Shown here piece by piece: positions 23,837 through 36,407 of a stretch of 64,000 nucleotides of DNA (positions are counted from its first letter, which is position 1; each line of letters opens with the position of its first letter). The notes below the pieces were generated by a model, which searched no databases, had not been told where the DNA came from, and worked only from the letters and a program-made list of their open reading frames with translations. The stretch is from assembly GCA_026874595.1 (NCBI GenBank), contig CM049312.1, positions 29,687,456-29,751,455 of the forward strand, in the 5' to 3' direction. Origin of the DNA: Sipunculus nudus. Lineage: Eukaryota; Annelida; Sipuncula; Golfingiida; Sipunculidae. Position numbers and translations under genes: made by a program.

Positions 23837-24301
23837 TAGGGTTGGAATGATAACCGATATCTGGGATTATCACGATATCTGACAGCTGTGATAATTGTAT
23901 TGTTAACTTCCCTGTTATCGTGATATCATGATATGCTTATTTGTCCACAGTTTTGGAACACACACATGCCCTTTTAGGGTTAATACCAAAAGATTATGAC
24001 ATCACCAGGGTCTTTCTGTGTTCAGCAAATCATATATTTTTAAGGATAACATTTATTCTAACATGGGTATATTCAAAATGACAGTGGTGGACAAACTGAC
24101 AGGATCACATTCTCTGGAAACTGGCATTTTGCTCCCATGTAAGTAGTTAGACATATGGCAGATAGCAATGACATTTGTGATATGGCTACAAATGCTGGAG
24201 TCAACTCTTGTCAGATACTTATATTATGATACCATGATATATATTGCAATAAAGTCTATTTCATTATCATGATATAGAAAAATGCTATCATCCCAACCCT
24301 A
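23837..24301. mobile_element. hAT-type MITE, 465 bp, with 8-bp target-site duplication
   Basis: The element begins TAGGGTTGGAATGATA and ends TATCATCCCAACCCTA, a 16-bp terminal inverted repeat with one mismatch. It is flanked by the perfect 8-bp direct repeat TTTGTGAG at 23829-23836 and 24302-24309. An 8-bp duplication with TAGGG-type ends is the hallmark of the hAT superfamily. Inside both ends lie GATATC- and ATCACGATAT-type motifs. There is no transposase frame, so it was mobilised in trans. It interrupts a copy of repeat family C and is therefore younger than that copy. Confidence 0.92.
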
Positions 24302-24540
24302 TTTGTGAGCATGGGCATGTGGACTGTGTTTACTAACAGCTTTCAGTTACAGATAAACAACATAAAACAAGTTCATACATAAAATAACTAATGCATTATA
24401 TTATAAGTCAGTATATAAAAAAACTTCAGGAATGGCCTGCAGTTCATTAAAGTTTGTAGAATAAGCTAAAAACCAAATAAATTTAATACACAAGGCAAGT
24501 GAATAGCTGGCTTTAAAGGAAAGGTCCATAGCCTGGTTGT
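24302..24540 (+). repeat. Dispersed repeat family C, right part of the interrupted copy
   Basis: After the 8-bp duplication the repeat continues with GACTGTGTTTACTAACAGC, GTTACAGATAAACAA and, at its end, TAGCTGGCTTTAAAGG, which matches TAGCTGGCTTTAAG near the end of the copy at 34405-34760. Confidence 0.75.
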
Positions 24541-24735
24541 TTTTGTCAAGTGAATAAAGATAAAGCTTTGACAACCCAAATGTTAAGTGCCAGAAGTCAT
24601 TAATTAACTTTTCTTGATATCATATTTGTTTATCACTGGCTAAGGAATACATGAGTGATAATGTGCAAGTATGACCTTTAACTTCATCTCTGGATGTTGC
24701 CCTTCTGAGATTTTTTTATTTGCCCCTAAAGCACT

Positions 24736-24803
24736 GACAGGGATTGAAACATAGGCTTTAAGCTACAAAGTCTATACATTGACCACAATGCTATATCCTG
24801 TCC
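24736..24803 (-). repeat. tRNA-like SINE head (weak)
   Basis: Read on the minus strand, an A-box-like ATAGCATTGTGGTCAATG is followed about 30 bases later by a B-box-like GTTTCAATCCC. There is no complementary acceptor end, so it is not a tRNA gene. The A box is poor and the call could be chance. Confidence 0.3.
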
Positions 24804-25243
24804 AAAATGTGGTACAACTTTACTGCACTTAATTCCACCTGAAACACCTCAGGTGTATAATTCATTTCTTATTTTCAGGCTAATTTTGGGAAAATCACTT
24901 GTGGATATTAAGAAACCTACAGATAATTAAGATTCATCTGGGTAATAAATATTTACTATAGTCAGAGAGTTTCACTTTCTACATACTATATGTATTTATG
25001 TAAGAAATGAGGAATTTGCTCAAGTGATACATACTTCACTGTTCTGTTACCCCAAAAATCTCAGAGGGAATGAAAAAGTGTAGAAAACAACGCGACATAC
25101 TGGTATCAAGGTTAACTTAATCTGAAAGGTTCAGGCTGCCTATCTAATGTGGCTGGACTTGGTATGAAAGATTTACACTTTGCTGCTAAATAAGATTTAA
25201 CTCACTGTGAATGATTAAACAACAAAGTATAAAGAGAAATGGC

Positions 25244-25535
25244 TAAGGCCAAAAAAAATAAAAGGTATGGTTCTCAGGCACTGCCCGCGTCAATTTTTAC
25301 CCCCCGCATCAAAAATTTTTATTTTGATTTTCATCTTTCAAGAAGATAAATAATACAATTTATGTAGTGCTTTTACCTGTTTAGCAAAAAAAATTGTTAT
25401 TTTCATGCTTTTCCCTGATCATATGACATTTTTATCGAAACATTCAAAAAAAGGTCAAAAATAAAATACCGCCCGCCCGCACTGATTTCTGAAAAAAAGT
25501 GCCTGAGAACCATACCTTTATTTTTTTTTGGCCTA
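25244..25535 (+). mobile_element. MITE family D, copy 1
   Basis: The ends are inverted repeats: AAGGTATGGTTCTCAGGCAC at 25262-25281 and its complement at 25499-25518, each bordered by an A/T run and a GGCC (TAAGGCCAAAA on the left, TTTTGGCCTAA on the right). The interior has GCCCGC runs next to both ends and TTTTATCGAAACATTC. At about 290 bp with no frame it fits a MITE. Superfamily is undecided; a TA or TAA target duplication is possible. Confidence 0.92.
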
Positions 25536-25614
25536 ATGAGAATCTTGTGCCAGGAGAGAACACCAGTGTCAGCTCTTCTGTGTAGTAAATACTATAACTT
25601 AGGTTTCAGAAAAT

Positions 25615-25959
25615 TTTAGGCCAAAATAAAAAAAAGGTATGGTTCTCAGGCACTTTTTATAAGAAATCAGTGCGGGCGGGCAGTTTTTTTAATTTTTTAT
25701 TTTTTGGTATGCTTCGATAAAAAATTCAATTTTTTAGGGAAAAGCATGATAAAAACAGATTTATTTTGCTAAACAAGTAAGAGCACTACATAATAAAGGA
25801 AACTGTATGATTTTATTTCCTTGAAAGAAATGTCAGAGCGGCTGAAGCTCAAAATTGGTAAGTTTCTGTTGAAAATCAAGATAAAAATTTTTTTATGCAG
25901 GGGTTAAAACTGATGCGGGTGGTGCCTGAGAACCATACCTTTTATTTTTTTTGGCCTTA
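25615..25959 (-). mobile_element. MITE family D, copy 2, inverted relative to copy 1
   Basis: It has the same terminal repeats (GGTATGGTTCTCAGGCAC at 25635-25652, complement near 25923-25942) but the interior runs in the opposite sense, with GTGCGGGCGGGCAG on the left. At about 345 bp it is the fullest copy and was used to reconstruct the split copy at 11611/14055. It lies only about 80 bp from copy 1. Confidence 0.92.
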
Positions 25960-27374
25960 AGGGTCTAAATTTGTGTAGTTTTGACATGAAACAATATTGG
26001 TTGGTTAAAACTTTCACTGATTTATTGTTTCTGAGCAGAGTCTGTTGTTTTTTACTAACTTTACTGATGATGTTACTTTGATGTTTGTTTTAACAGGACA
26101 AGCAGTAAAAAATTACCTTTCAAAGTTATAATATGCAAGAGAGAACAAAACCATGTATACTAGCACTGTTAAGTGCAAATATACTTTAACAGACCATTTG
26201 CAAGTCCATCGCTGTGGAAATCTTTTAAGTTTTACTCAATCCCTTGTGGACATGAATACTTTATTTCCAAAATAAGATTTATTCATTAAGTTGAAAAAAA
26301 TAAAACAGGTTATATCATTTTTTCATGCATTTTATGAAGGGTATTAAACAAGCTTGTCATTGCTATAGTGTCGATCCTAATACAGATCTCAACCAACACA
26401 ATGTCGAAACTCAGTGCACAGCGCTGATTGGCTGGATTTTCAAAATGTCCTTAATAAACAAAATGACATAGATTTTTTTTAATGTTGTGGAAAAATTGCA
26501 TGCCGATAAAATCAGAATCAACAGTATAAGTGTATGGAACATTATGGAAGTAATTGCCGAGTTAATGTAAACAATTGGCTGACCCCTGCACCTGGTAGTT
26601 GACCCTGTTGAGTGCACTATCACACATTCAGTGAGACACACTGGGGGCAGGGCTAGCTGGAGGCAATCTTCACACTTTTCACAAAGGATAGGGCACTTAA
26701 AGCGTGAACAAATCATGACATCACCGGAACGCAGCACACTACACCATTTGGTAATGAACTCTATGGAGGACTAGCAGATGTTTAAGTCGGTGAACAAACA
26801 TTGGTGTGTGACCCCTGTTTATAGGACGGTTCCTTGGGAGTACTGAACAAAGATATCTGCTGCTGATAACCCCTCCCACCCTATGAAAGGCATGATCAGT
26901 ACAACCTGTCAATTATCACTTGGTTTCTGAGGGCATTGTCAGTGGAAACTGAATGGATCCTTTTTGGTATATTCTTTTCTATGATTAAATAAACTGACTT
27001 GATTTCTTCAGTTGGTATAATCTTCTCCATTCTATAACTGATGAGGAGTTCTGCAAAAAAAAAAAAACTAATACCCAATGCCACTGATAACAGAGGATTT
27101 ATACAATGATTTCCTCTGATTAAACTCAGTACACAGTGCCATCTGTTGATGTGATTGAGTGTAAATTGTTTTCATGAATACATAAGAAAGAAAGTTGTTG
27201 GAGACCACAACCTCTGCCAGTATCCTAATCAAACTACACAGCAACAGAGGAAATGTTTGTCATGGTTAAATGTAATCCCTAGTACCCCTTAATACCAATG
27301 AATAGCCCTATTATAATGAAATACCTGTATGTATCAATTATGATCATATTTGGGGATTCAAATTAACTCCAAAA
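25960..27374. other. Non-coding stretch without recognised elements
   Basis: A frame of 108 codons on the minus strand (26411-26737) is Cys-rich at its N-terminus but has no repeat spacing or domain I can name, and its C-terminal half is AT-driven. Nothing else stands out. Confidence 0.4.
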
Positions 27375-27515
27375 TTAAATAGGTTGTTCCTTGGAAGTTT
27401 ATATCCTTTTTTTACCCTCACAAATTTCATCAAAATCTATCCATTACTTTTCTTTGTAAAGTTTGCTAACAGACAAACCATGCAAAAAGGAAACACCATA
27501 ATACCTTTCTCAGAG
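27375..27515 (-). repeat. Dispersed repeat family E, inverted copy
   Basis: On the minus strand it reads GGTTTGTCTGTTAGCAAAC followed by AATGGATAGATTTTGATGAAAT. This matches the plan of the copies at about 34040, 50164 and 62107: a GTTT/GTCTGTTAGCA block, then a target-like ACTTG or AAATTT block. Confidence 0.6.
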
Positions 27516-30500
27516 GGGATGTACAATTTCATTTCTGCCATGCAATGAAACAACCTAAAAATATCTTAATCAGAATCATGCCCTGTATTCTCATATCATC
27601 ATTAAGGTTACTTTATTATCTCTTACATGAAGGTAACAGATTTAAATTCAACACTAATTCAGATAGGCTCTCAATACAAACCGCAGTGTTTGTGTCATAT
27701 ACACCACCAATATTCCATAAGAAACAGTTAGGCCATGTGTACTAAAAAATAAGTTGATCCACATGCTCTACCATCAAGAGCAGGGAGCATGTAAGTTAAT
27801 TATTTTTGGAAAATTGATCAGTCAAGATATTATTTGTTAAGTATACATTTTAAATGAAATCACTGGGTAAAACATGTTGGCAAATCATGTAACAGGCTCC
27901 ATCTTTCTGCTTTGCAGTGGCCTGACCAAAAATGAAAACAAAAACAATTTTTAATACTTGATTGAACTGCTTTGAATAACAACATTTTTAACCATATGAA
28001 ATTTGTTTGTTTATATAATATGTTTAATGTGTACAGCTTTATTCATGCTCAATTCTTTTTCATAGTTTACACAGATCATCTGAGTAAAACAAAATCTTAT
28101 CACATATATTTTTAAAGTGATTTTTATTCATATAATACCCCATCATCACCTATAACGAACATGCTGGCGATACCATGACTGACACTATTCCAAGAAAGAC
28201 AAATTAGACCTGTTCCTTGAATAGAAATACCACATATTTTCAGAAAATGCCCTGCAGGGGCCTGTCATATTACAGATTCCAAGAAAACAAAGACATGCCA
28301 TAAAAGGAAACAAGACAAATAACTTCTTTCATGGAACAAAGCGCAGAAAGATATCACTTGGAACTGCAGGAGATATGCGCATCGTCTTTAAAGGCTGCTG
28401 TAACAATAGGTAGCATTATCTAAATCAAATATGGCAGATCAATGCAGAAAACTTGTGAAAATACAACTGAGGTATTTTATATTTCAATTATTATAAGACT
28501 GGCAGCTATAACCATTTTTGGCCTCACCTATATAGAAAAGAACAAATCTAGGGGGAAATCTTCTGAAAACACAACAAAGACATTTCTAACTTTCAATTAT
28601 TATATGAACAGACTGCAAAACAACAAAGGTATGCAATCCATGCAATGGTCTGTTACCATGGCAAACAAAGACAGTTTTAAAGTAATTTTTATGGAATGGT
28701 TAAAATGTCAGATAAAATCTTTGACAGATTCCATCATGTTGGAGAAAAAGAGTAGCCTTGTGGTTTTGCATAACCGCTGCAGTTTGCATGATTTATTGTG
28801 TAAGGTCTATACCTAAAGACCACAGAAACGAGAAACACTGAAAAGCATTTGAAAAGCTGATTCAAATCTCAGTAACCATTTTCAGATGCCAATAACAAAT
28901 TAGCTTTTATTCTTTTTTGTTCAAGAACAATAAGAAATCAAATTTTATGATTGTCATGATTTTTCCACTCAATTTGAAAACATTCCATCCTTTTATGTTG
29001 CATACAAACACTCAGGAACACTCTATTAATGAATTAAAATTGTTCCTGTAACAATTGTATTAAACATTGGCTTAAATTAAGTGGCAGACTTCCCCCCTTC
29101 TTTCAATGCAGTCTAGCTGCAGGTAACAACAGTTATTGTATTCTGAAAGGTCCGCTCAAACAATGGCACACAACAGGTTGCATAAAGCCCTTCATGTAAC
29201 ATCCTGATGAGAATCTATATTTGGAGACCACTGTAATTTGTTTACTTTAGGTGGGCAATACATGGACCAAAGCAAGCAGCTTTTGACCCTTTGACATCTT
29301 TCCCCAAATATAGCCATTGTATTACCTTCTCGAGAAAAGGCAAGTAATCTCACTTGCGCAATTTTTATTTGATGACACTATTCCCTGTTTGCCTAACACT
29401 CCTCGGAGATTTATAACCCAATCTGCCCAACTATTAACAAATCTACATCAAGGTGTGGTGAAAAAAGGTGCACTACACAAAGTACACCTGATGTTTAGGA
29501 CCACACCCTTGTAACCACAGATGAGCCAACAAGCATACACATAGTTAATTGCTAAAAGCTATGATATGTGGCAGTATTTATCTGTTAATTAGTTATCATT
29601 AACACTGAGGCCAGGTGTTCTCAAATATTAACATTTTTTTAATCTTACAATTAGTTTACAGGCCCTAACATGAGTATTTTAGTATTTTGTTAATAACAGC
29701 TGGTCAGATATAAAATATTGAAAAGGAACATTTGGAAAGATATATTTATTTGTCCCAAATATATTAAGAAAGTGCTGCCAATATTAGTGTAAAATTTTCA
29801 TACAGTTCTCTTTTTTGTCACGGGCTTGATTTTTCTAATGACTGATAAAAGGGGAGGCATGCACTAATTTAACAGTGAACATGATCATAGGGTGGGATTT
29901 AATTATCATTTCCAAGTTTGGGATTAATTATGAAATTTAATATATTTATTATCAAGATATAAAAGAAATGACGGAAATTGATCATTCTATATTTACTGTA
30001 GCAATGACATCTGAAGAGGATTAAATAAAAAAAACATGCAATTACACAAATTGAAAGTAAAGGAAACAGTTAATCCCATGATGAGCCCTATAGCTATAAC
30101 ATAATTGGTCTGGTTATGTCATATACAGTTAAACCTCACATACAGGACAGTTTTGATACCAGAAAGATTGTCATGTGACTGAGGTTAACTTGTGAGATAC
30201 AAACATGAAGCTAACACCTGGGGTGGATACAGGATCTTAGGAAAGGGTGGTTCAATTAACACCTTAGCACTAGCAAATAAACAGATGTGCTTGATGTGCC
30301 AGCTAGTACACATGATACTAATATCTCTCACGCAGGGACTATATGGAAGAAAAAGCACCATGCGGATGCAAAATCCAGCACTGCTTTTCAGTATTTATGA
30401 AGGGTATATTATTCAGTTTTCCGGTTTTTTTTATGAATAATTTCCCAAATATAATTTCATGAAAACTGAGGAAGCATGCACCCCCTGTGCCCTTTTTAAA

Positions 30501-32369
30501 ATCTGCCCCTTAAGACAGCTGTAGGCTCACTGAGACCAAAACAAGTGGTTATAATTTATGGCAGGTGTTTGTACTTATGAGGTGGTCACAAGATCAGTGT
30601 TTACTGGTAGCTGTATCTGTTTACTTTATATGATACTTGTTGGTTTTCTGGTAATGTTCTGGTAAAGGGGAAAACCATAATTCTCTGTCTCAACCCATCT
30701 TGTCACTTCCTGATCTCTGCAACATCTGTCTCATTGGCTTTGTAAATTAGTCATGTGATATGGTGTTGGTCACATGATAGGCTGATCATGTGACACACAA
30801 CTACTCATATGTAACATATACTGCCAATCATGCTTAAACCAATTCTACAGACATTTCTATAAGCTTACAATTATATTTACAACTAAATAAAATGCAGAGA
30901 AATTTGCATTGTTCAATTACAATTTGATTGAATCTCTTTTAAACTATTTCAATATAGTCTTTAATTGTTTCTTAGGTTTAACAATCTAACATTATGTGAT
31001 TTTTTAATGCTACACATTGAAAAATTATTTTTGCAACAGAACACAAATTAATTATATATGCAAGGAAACTTTGACATTTAATTACTTTTAATAAGGGGAA
31101 GTACGCTTTATAGAATTTAATATTCAATGTTTCTAGTGTATTGAATTATTCCTTTGATGTGCAGTTTTTTTTTAACTTGAGCTGTTTGAAGTCCATTTAG
31201 TTAAGGCCAAAGTGTACTAATTTAGAATAAAGTATTACATCACATATATGACAAACATTAGAGAAATTTGTGTATTTCTTCAGGAGCAACCCATACTGTT
31301 AGTAGAATGTGAGAAAAAAAACGGGAGTCTTTTTTTAGTGGCCTATGCCACAACCTTTGCATGTTCTCTTTGAAAAAAGCATAGGAAATATCACACACGA
31401 AGCATATGAGAATGTGTTTTTCCCTCACTTTCAGCTGAGTGGGTCTGAACTAATTAACCTTGGGTCTCGACCTAGAAGTTTCCATGTATAATTCCCCAGC
31501 TCTTGAGGTTTCTCCTTTAATCTTTGAAATGACTTAATTTCCTATCTTTCCTGTCTTATGCTGTGTGATGCAATGTTCTTTGACATTCTTAGTAATTTGA
31601 GGTGGCTGCTGGTGAAATATTCATGTACAAGGTGGCATCGAGTTTACTTCAAAGCCGCAAAATGCGTATCTTCAGTGTGTTTTTTAGTGGAAAAGAACGC
31701 AAACCTTGCACCATTAGAAGGTACTTTTTTGTCAAACACACAGCTAACATTTGACTCCCAAGCAATAAAAATATAATATTTCTGACTTGAAGAAAAATCT
31801 GAAAAAGTTCAAAAGATGTAGAAATAAATGCATGCAGAAATTATTGGGAAAGGAACCCAATAATTATTATCATTGAAAGAAATAAAAGAACTATAATTTT
31901 CCTTACCAGAGATTTCAAAATACAGTTTCAAAGTTAATTATTGATGAACAGGTAACATAATAAGTAGATGATTATGAAGCGAGGTAATTTTATACCTCAG
32001 CCAGGAAAAATATTAGGTTTCCCCTTGCTTGGTTTGTCATTTATCAACTTTACACAAAAATTAATAAACAGATTTTCGAAAAAGAAATTAAGGCAGGTTA
32101 GGGTAACAATTTAATAGAGGTAAATTTTGGTTCCTTATTTAAAATTAAGGAAAAAAATTAATTTTCAGAAAAAAAGAGATTCTGAAATTTGACCGAGGTT
32201 TTACTGAAGTTTTAACTACCACTCCAACTCTGTATACTGATCAGAATGGACATCAAAGTGATAGAGGAATTAAGGTACATTGAAAAGAAGATGCTACCTG
32301 GAGTATTTCACCTTTAAATTTGTGACTTTCAATTGAAGATATTAAAACCTTGTAGAAATCTTTCATCCG
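27516..32369. other. AT-rich non-coding stretch
   Basis: No gene is supported. The 124-codon frame at 28442-28816 is the longest here but has the base composition of its surroundings and no motif. Around 29545-29615 and 31000-31100 there are several TTAATTA-type cores. No tandem or inverted repeat of note. Confidence 0.4.
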
Positions 32370-32676
32370 TTAGGCCCCAAAAAATAAAAGGGATGGTTCT
32401 CAAGCACCGCCTGCATCAATTTTAACCCCTCGCATCAAAAATTTTTATTTTGGTTTTCATCTTTCCAGAAGATAAAATTATACAATTTTTACAAGATTAC
32501 CTTTGTTACGTAGTGCTTTTACTTGTTTAGGAAAAAAATTCTATTATTTTCATGCTTTTCCCTGATCATATGACCTTTTTATCGAAACATAAAAAAAAGG
32601 TAAAAATAAAATATCGCCTGCCCGCACTGATTTCTGAAAAAAAGTGCCTGAGAACCTTACCTTTTTTTTTGCCTGA
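32370..32676 (+). mobile_element. MITE family D, copy 3
   Basis: It runs from TTAGGCCCCAAAAAATAAAA and GGATGGTTCTCAAGCACCGC to GTGCCTGAGAACCTTACC, with TTTTTATCGAAACAT and GCCTGCCCGCACTGATTTC inside. The terminal repeats carry three or four substitutions relative to copies 1 and 2, so it is older. It retains the undisturbed version of the insertion site used by element 1 (read on the minus strand: CTACGTAACAAAGGTAATC). Confidence 0.9.
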
Positions 32677-32978
32677 AATTCTTGATTGGTATGCCTTGTA
32701 CTCCATGCTAAACCCTATATTAACTGCTCCCCTGCCTCAAACAAAGAATACATTAATGCTGAACTTGTCATTAACAATTAATCTATTAAATACTTTCACC
32801 TACTGAACAACATCTTCCACTTAGGATAATAAATGTGCTGGCATATTCTCACTGATCTTTAAATGCTTGCTTGATCTACCAGGCTCATTACGGCAGATTC
32901 AACAATTCCTGCGTTTGCCTCTGTGTGAGTAAGGCTGTTTCTTACTACCCCTTTCATCTTAATAAACTGTTTCTTCAG

Positions 32979-33100
32979 AGCTGTCTGGGTTGGTTAACCT
33001 TGCGCAGGCATCTGGTTTAAACTGTGAAGAAACAGATCTGAACCACAAAGGTGTCCTGAGCAGCTGCTGCAGGGCAGGAAAACTTCTGCTAGACCACCTG
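32979..33100 (+). CDS. Candidate internal exon of an unidentified protein-coding gene
   Basis: A pyrimidine-rich acceptor (CTGTTTCTTCAG, AG at 32977-32978) precedes 122 bases that end at a donor-like CACCTG/GTGTGT (GT at 33101). Taking the first two bases as the end of a split codon, 40 codons are open and end in phase 0. Fragments include LSGLVNLAQASGLNCEETD and KGVLSSCCRAGKLLLDHL, with an amphipathic, helix-like pattern. GC is well above the flanks. Acceptor, open frame and donor agree, which is better support than any other anonymous frame here. The minus strand is also open over about 55 codons ending at 32966, so strand is not fully certain. The family is not recognised. Confidence 0.4.
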
Positions 33101-34039
33101 GTGTGTTTTTTACAGCATGTATATTATACCTCCCTCACAAGGAGGAACTGAAATTGACAAGGAGCCACTGAAATTGATGATAGATTTTATGGATGTTTTG
33201 CCCATGTTCATTTCACAATATCAAGAACGATACTGCAAAAGGCATTCCAAAGGCTTTAAGGTCTATCAAAATTACAGCAACTGTATATTACCCATACATT
33301 CAATATAATCTGAAAGCATATGCATCCAAAAAAAACAGGAAATATGATAAAACATATTCAAATGATAATATATTATAACACTTTATTTTTAATTTAAAAA
33401 AAAAAAACAAAAAAAACAAAAAAAAAAACAGAATAACACTAAGAACCTTTAAAGAGATCTTATATAATATCTTGTATTATGACTTCCATGAAGATTATAG
33501 TACTGGTGTCAGTGGTGTATTAGTAAACTTTCAGTATCACATATAACCTCCATGTTTTCAAAACTTTTTAAAGTGATATTCATAAACACATGGACACACA
33601 TACTAAAGGCAAAACGTTACAGCTGTCACTCACTGACGTAATAGCCTCAATTTATGAAACTGAATATAGAACCACCTGTCCCTTCCCCAATGCATTTACT
33701 TCAAGAGCTTTTTTGGTGAACTCACCAAACTGACACTAAGCAGTTTGCATGTGATTTTTACATTAACCATCTGCACAGCCATTAAAATAGAATGAAGAAC
33801 TTGTTTTATGTTTCACTTTTGTTCATGTGATCAGTAAATATCCTCAACAGCAGTTTGCATGATCATAATTCAGAGGTTACATAATAAGTAATTGTTTATA
33901 TTTTTCAACTTGTACTAATTTCTTAAATTACTGATTGCTTTCATCAAATTATTAGGACCAAAATGATTACTCAACATAGATGCTTCATTTAGATTAATTT
34001 AGTTAATGGGGTCATCAACGTGTGCAAAAAGTATTTATT

Positions 34040-34250
34040 ACCTAAATCTAGGAGGTTATGTTTTCATCTGATCCAGGGAGGTTATGTTTTGATCCTCCAT
34101 GTCTGTTTGTTTTCTGGTTTGACTAATAACAGAGTTACACTGAAACTACAAGGCTGATTCCTACCAAACATTATGACAGGGTATTACAGTAAGACATGGC
34201 CCAGACAGGAACTTGTTCAATATTGGTGACAATCTGAAAAAGGGATGGAT
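34040..34250 (+). repeat. Dispersed repeat family E, copy with duplicated start
   Basis: GGAGGTTATGTTTTCATCTG occurs at about 34050 and again as GGAGGTTATGTTTTGATCC at about 34078. These are followed by TGTCTGTTTGTTTTCTGGTT, ACTAATAACAGAGTTACACTGAAACT-like text and a TACCAAACATTATGACAGG block. The same plan (GAGGTTRTGTTTT, TTTGTCTGTTAGCA, AAAACTA) is seen at 50164-50300 and more weakly at 62107-62215. Confidence 0.65.
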
Positions 34251-34404
34251 AAGGTATGATTCTTTTGTCCTGATAAAGGTAAACACACCAAACTAAGTGC
34301 CTCTTTAGTTTTAAAGGGGGCCTATTCCAATATCTGGCATGTATCAACTAAAGATAATCTCTTGAACCATTTATAAAATCAGCAAGTAAAATATGATCCA
34401 CACA

Positions 34405-34760
34405 CACACTGTTCCTTTTGTTTGTATCCATGTTTATAACATGTGGGGGGCCTGCCAAAATAATCCAAAAACATTCAACAAAGACATCTGTCCAGGATTT
34501 TGTGAAGGGCATTTTGGCAATCAGTGACCTTTCAGCTTCCTTATATGTACAACCTTATGTTTTATGTTTGTCAACATTGTCATGACATATATACCATGTT
34601 TACTAACAGTTTGTAGATAAGCAAATTCACACATCCAACACAGTCTTAAGAAGTTTCTAAGCAGAAATTATCTACAGTTTATTGATATACATACAGTGTA
34701 GGCCCGAAATCACTTAAAATTCTACAGCAGAGTAGGTGTATAGCTGGCTTTAAGAAACAT
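34405..34760 (+). repeat. Dispersed repeat family C, copy near 34.5 kb
   Basis: TTTTGTTTGTATCCATGTTT, GGGGGGCCTGCCAAAATAAT, GAAGGGCATTTTGGCAATCA, TTTGTCAACATTGTCATGAC and ATAGCTGGCTTTAAG occur in family order. It ends just left of the family A copy that begins at about 34866. Confidence 0.75.
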
Positions 34761-34865
34761 CAGTGGTAATTAACTCGAATAAGGTTGACACATGCAAAAG
34801 GTACATACCACCAGAATTAAAAGAGCACCACAAATGGTGCATATTGCATAATACACCCCTTGCAT

Positions 34866-35290
34866 TACTTGTGACCTCTGACCTCATTAAATATGCGTGA
34901 AATTTGATGATAATGTAATAGCCATCATGGCACCACCAAAGTTTGTTGATCTCTTACCTCATTAAGAATGCATGGATTATGCTGAAAATTGAACTCCGGC
35001 AAGTTAATTATATTGATTAATATTTTTTTAGAGTTTGATCAAAATTCATCATATTCCTGGTGAGTTTTTAGAGCACCACCACAAAGTAGCCAAATAAATT
35101 TTGCCTATAAATTTTGCCCATCATTGAACTTGGTCAATATAATCTATTGGTAAGTAGTTACATGGTGAGTATCATGAAAATCAATCAAAGCTCCAGGTAA
35201 GTTATTCTGGTAACACTAAAAGCTAACAGACGGTGGACTGTGGGTATACATGATATGTACCATCATACACAGGGGTATAAAAGTATCACA
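34866..35290 (+). repeat. Dispersed repeat family A, diverged copy
   Basis: ACCTCTGACCTCATTAAATATG, TGAAAATCAATCAAAGCTCC, AGGTAAGTTATTCTGGTAAC and GGTGGACTGTGGGTATACATG parallel the unit at 220-501. The left part contains an extra near-repeat of the CTCATTAAATATGC block (34881 and about 34960). Divergence is much greater than between the two tandem copies at 256-747. Confidence 0.7.
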
Positions 35291-36407
35291 TTTAATGGGT
35301 ATATTTAACAAATATTAAATTGCATAATTACGGAGAACATGTAGATGTTTGCAAGCATGATGCTTAAGGTATAAAAGAATAAAGGCTGAAAATATATGAT
35401 GTACAAATATAAAGAGCCTATTCTTCTAATCACTTCTGGCTCTGTAAATTTTTAGCTATCCTGTGGTTCTTTTCTTCAGTTAATATGATTTTTTATGATG
35501 TAATTCAATGTCCCATTCCTGGCAGACATTTTTATTGAAAGGGTTAGTGGGGTAGGGTCAAAGGTTACTAATAACAGACATACCATTACATATGACATTT
35601 GACATTATATTCACCCAGGTTTGACATGCATTACAGGCCCCCCACAGTCATCATCATTGCAGTGACAGGGCAAGGGTCCTAAATAAAGCTCATAATCACT
35701 TTTTCTAGCTGTCCCCCAAAAAACTTGCACCATCACCAGCTGCCTGCTCAGCAGAAGTCCAGCAGTAAATAGGTAACACAAATGTGATTGGTGTAAACAC
35801 AGCTTGTGACAGCTGCACATCCGTTTCCCATATAGTGAAAGCAGCAGACAAAATATATGGGATGCATTCTGGTGGAAAGAGCGAGTGAAAACACAAGCCA
35901 TGGGGAAAATGAAAGTGCTTTTATCTAATTTGTGTAAACGATCATATTTAAATTAATATCTTGATCCATACTGTGTTATTCTAATATATTTTGATTTTTT
36001 TTCCCCACATTTCTAACATATGTAAAACAGGAGTACATTCTCAGCAAATATTTTTATATTTTAAAATGCAAAGAAATGTCAAAGTGAATTGATGACCTGC
36101 CATCATAAGAGATAGGTCAAAGCTTAGTGCATGGTCACTTCAATACACAAACAAGAAAAACTTATTTCACTCTGTATTTACTGTTCACTTTTAAAAGATT
36201 GTGTAAAGTTTTCACACAGGAGTCATAAAATTGTACTATATTTCTACTTTAAAAGTTCCATTTTTCCTACAAAATGTATGGGCCCTGCACTAGCACATAA
36301 GCTTATTACAAATATACAATATATACTGAAGACATTTCTTTTTCTACACAAAACACAGTGCACAGGATTTAAACTGCACCAGTGTTACCTGCTTTGACCT
36401 CTAGTGA

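Noticed and set aside
28442-28816. 124-codon plus-strand frame
   Set aside because: Lys/Asn/Ile/Thr-rich composition typical of AT-rich chance frames; no domain, no repeat, no splice context.
32552-32806. 84-codon plus-strand frame
   Set aside because: Its first half lies in MITE copy 3 (TTTTTATCGAAACAT region) and the rest is ordinary AT-rich sequence.
35611-35901. 96-codon minus-strand frame with many Cys, tested as an exon
   Set aside because: Two frames on the same strand are open over the same bases, and neither shows a recognisable domain or consistent splice sites.
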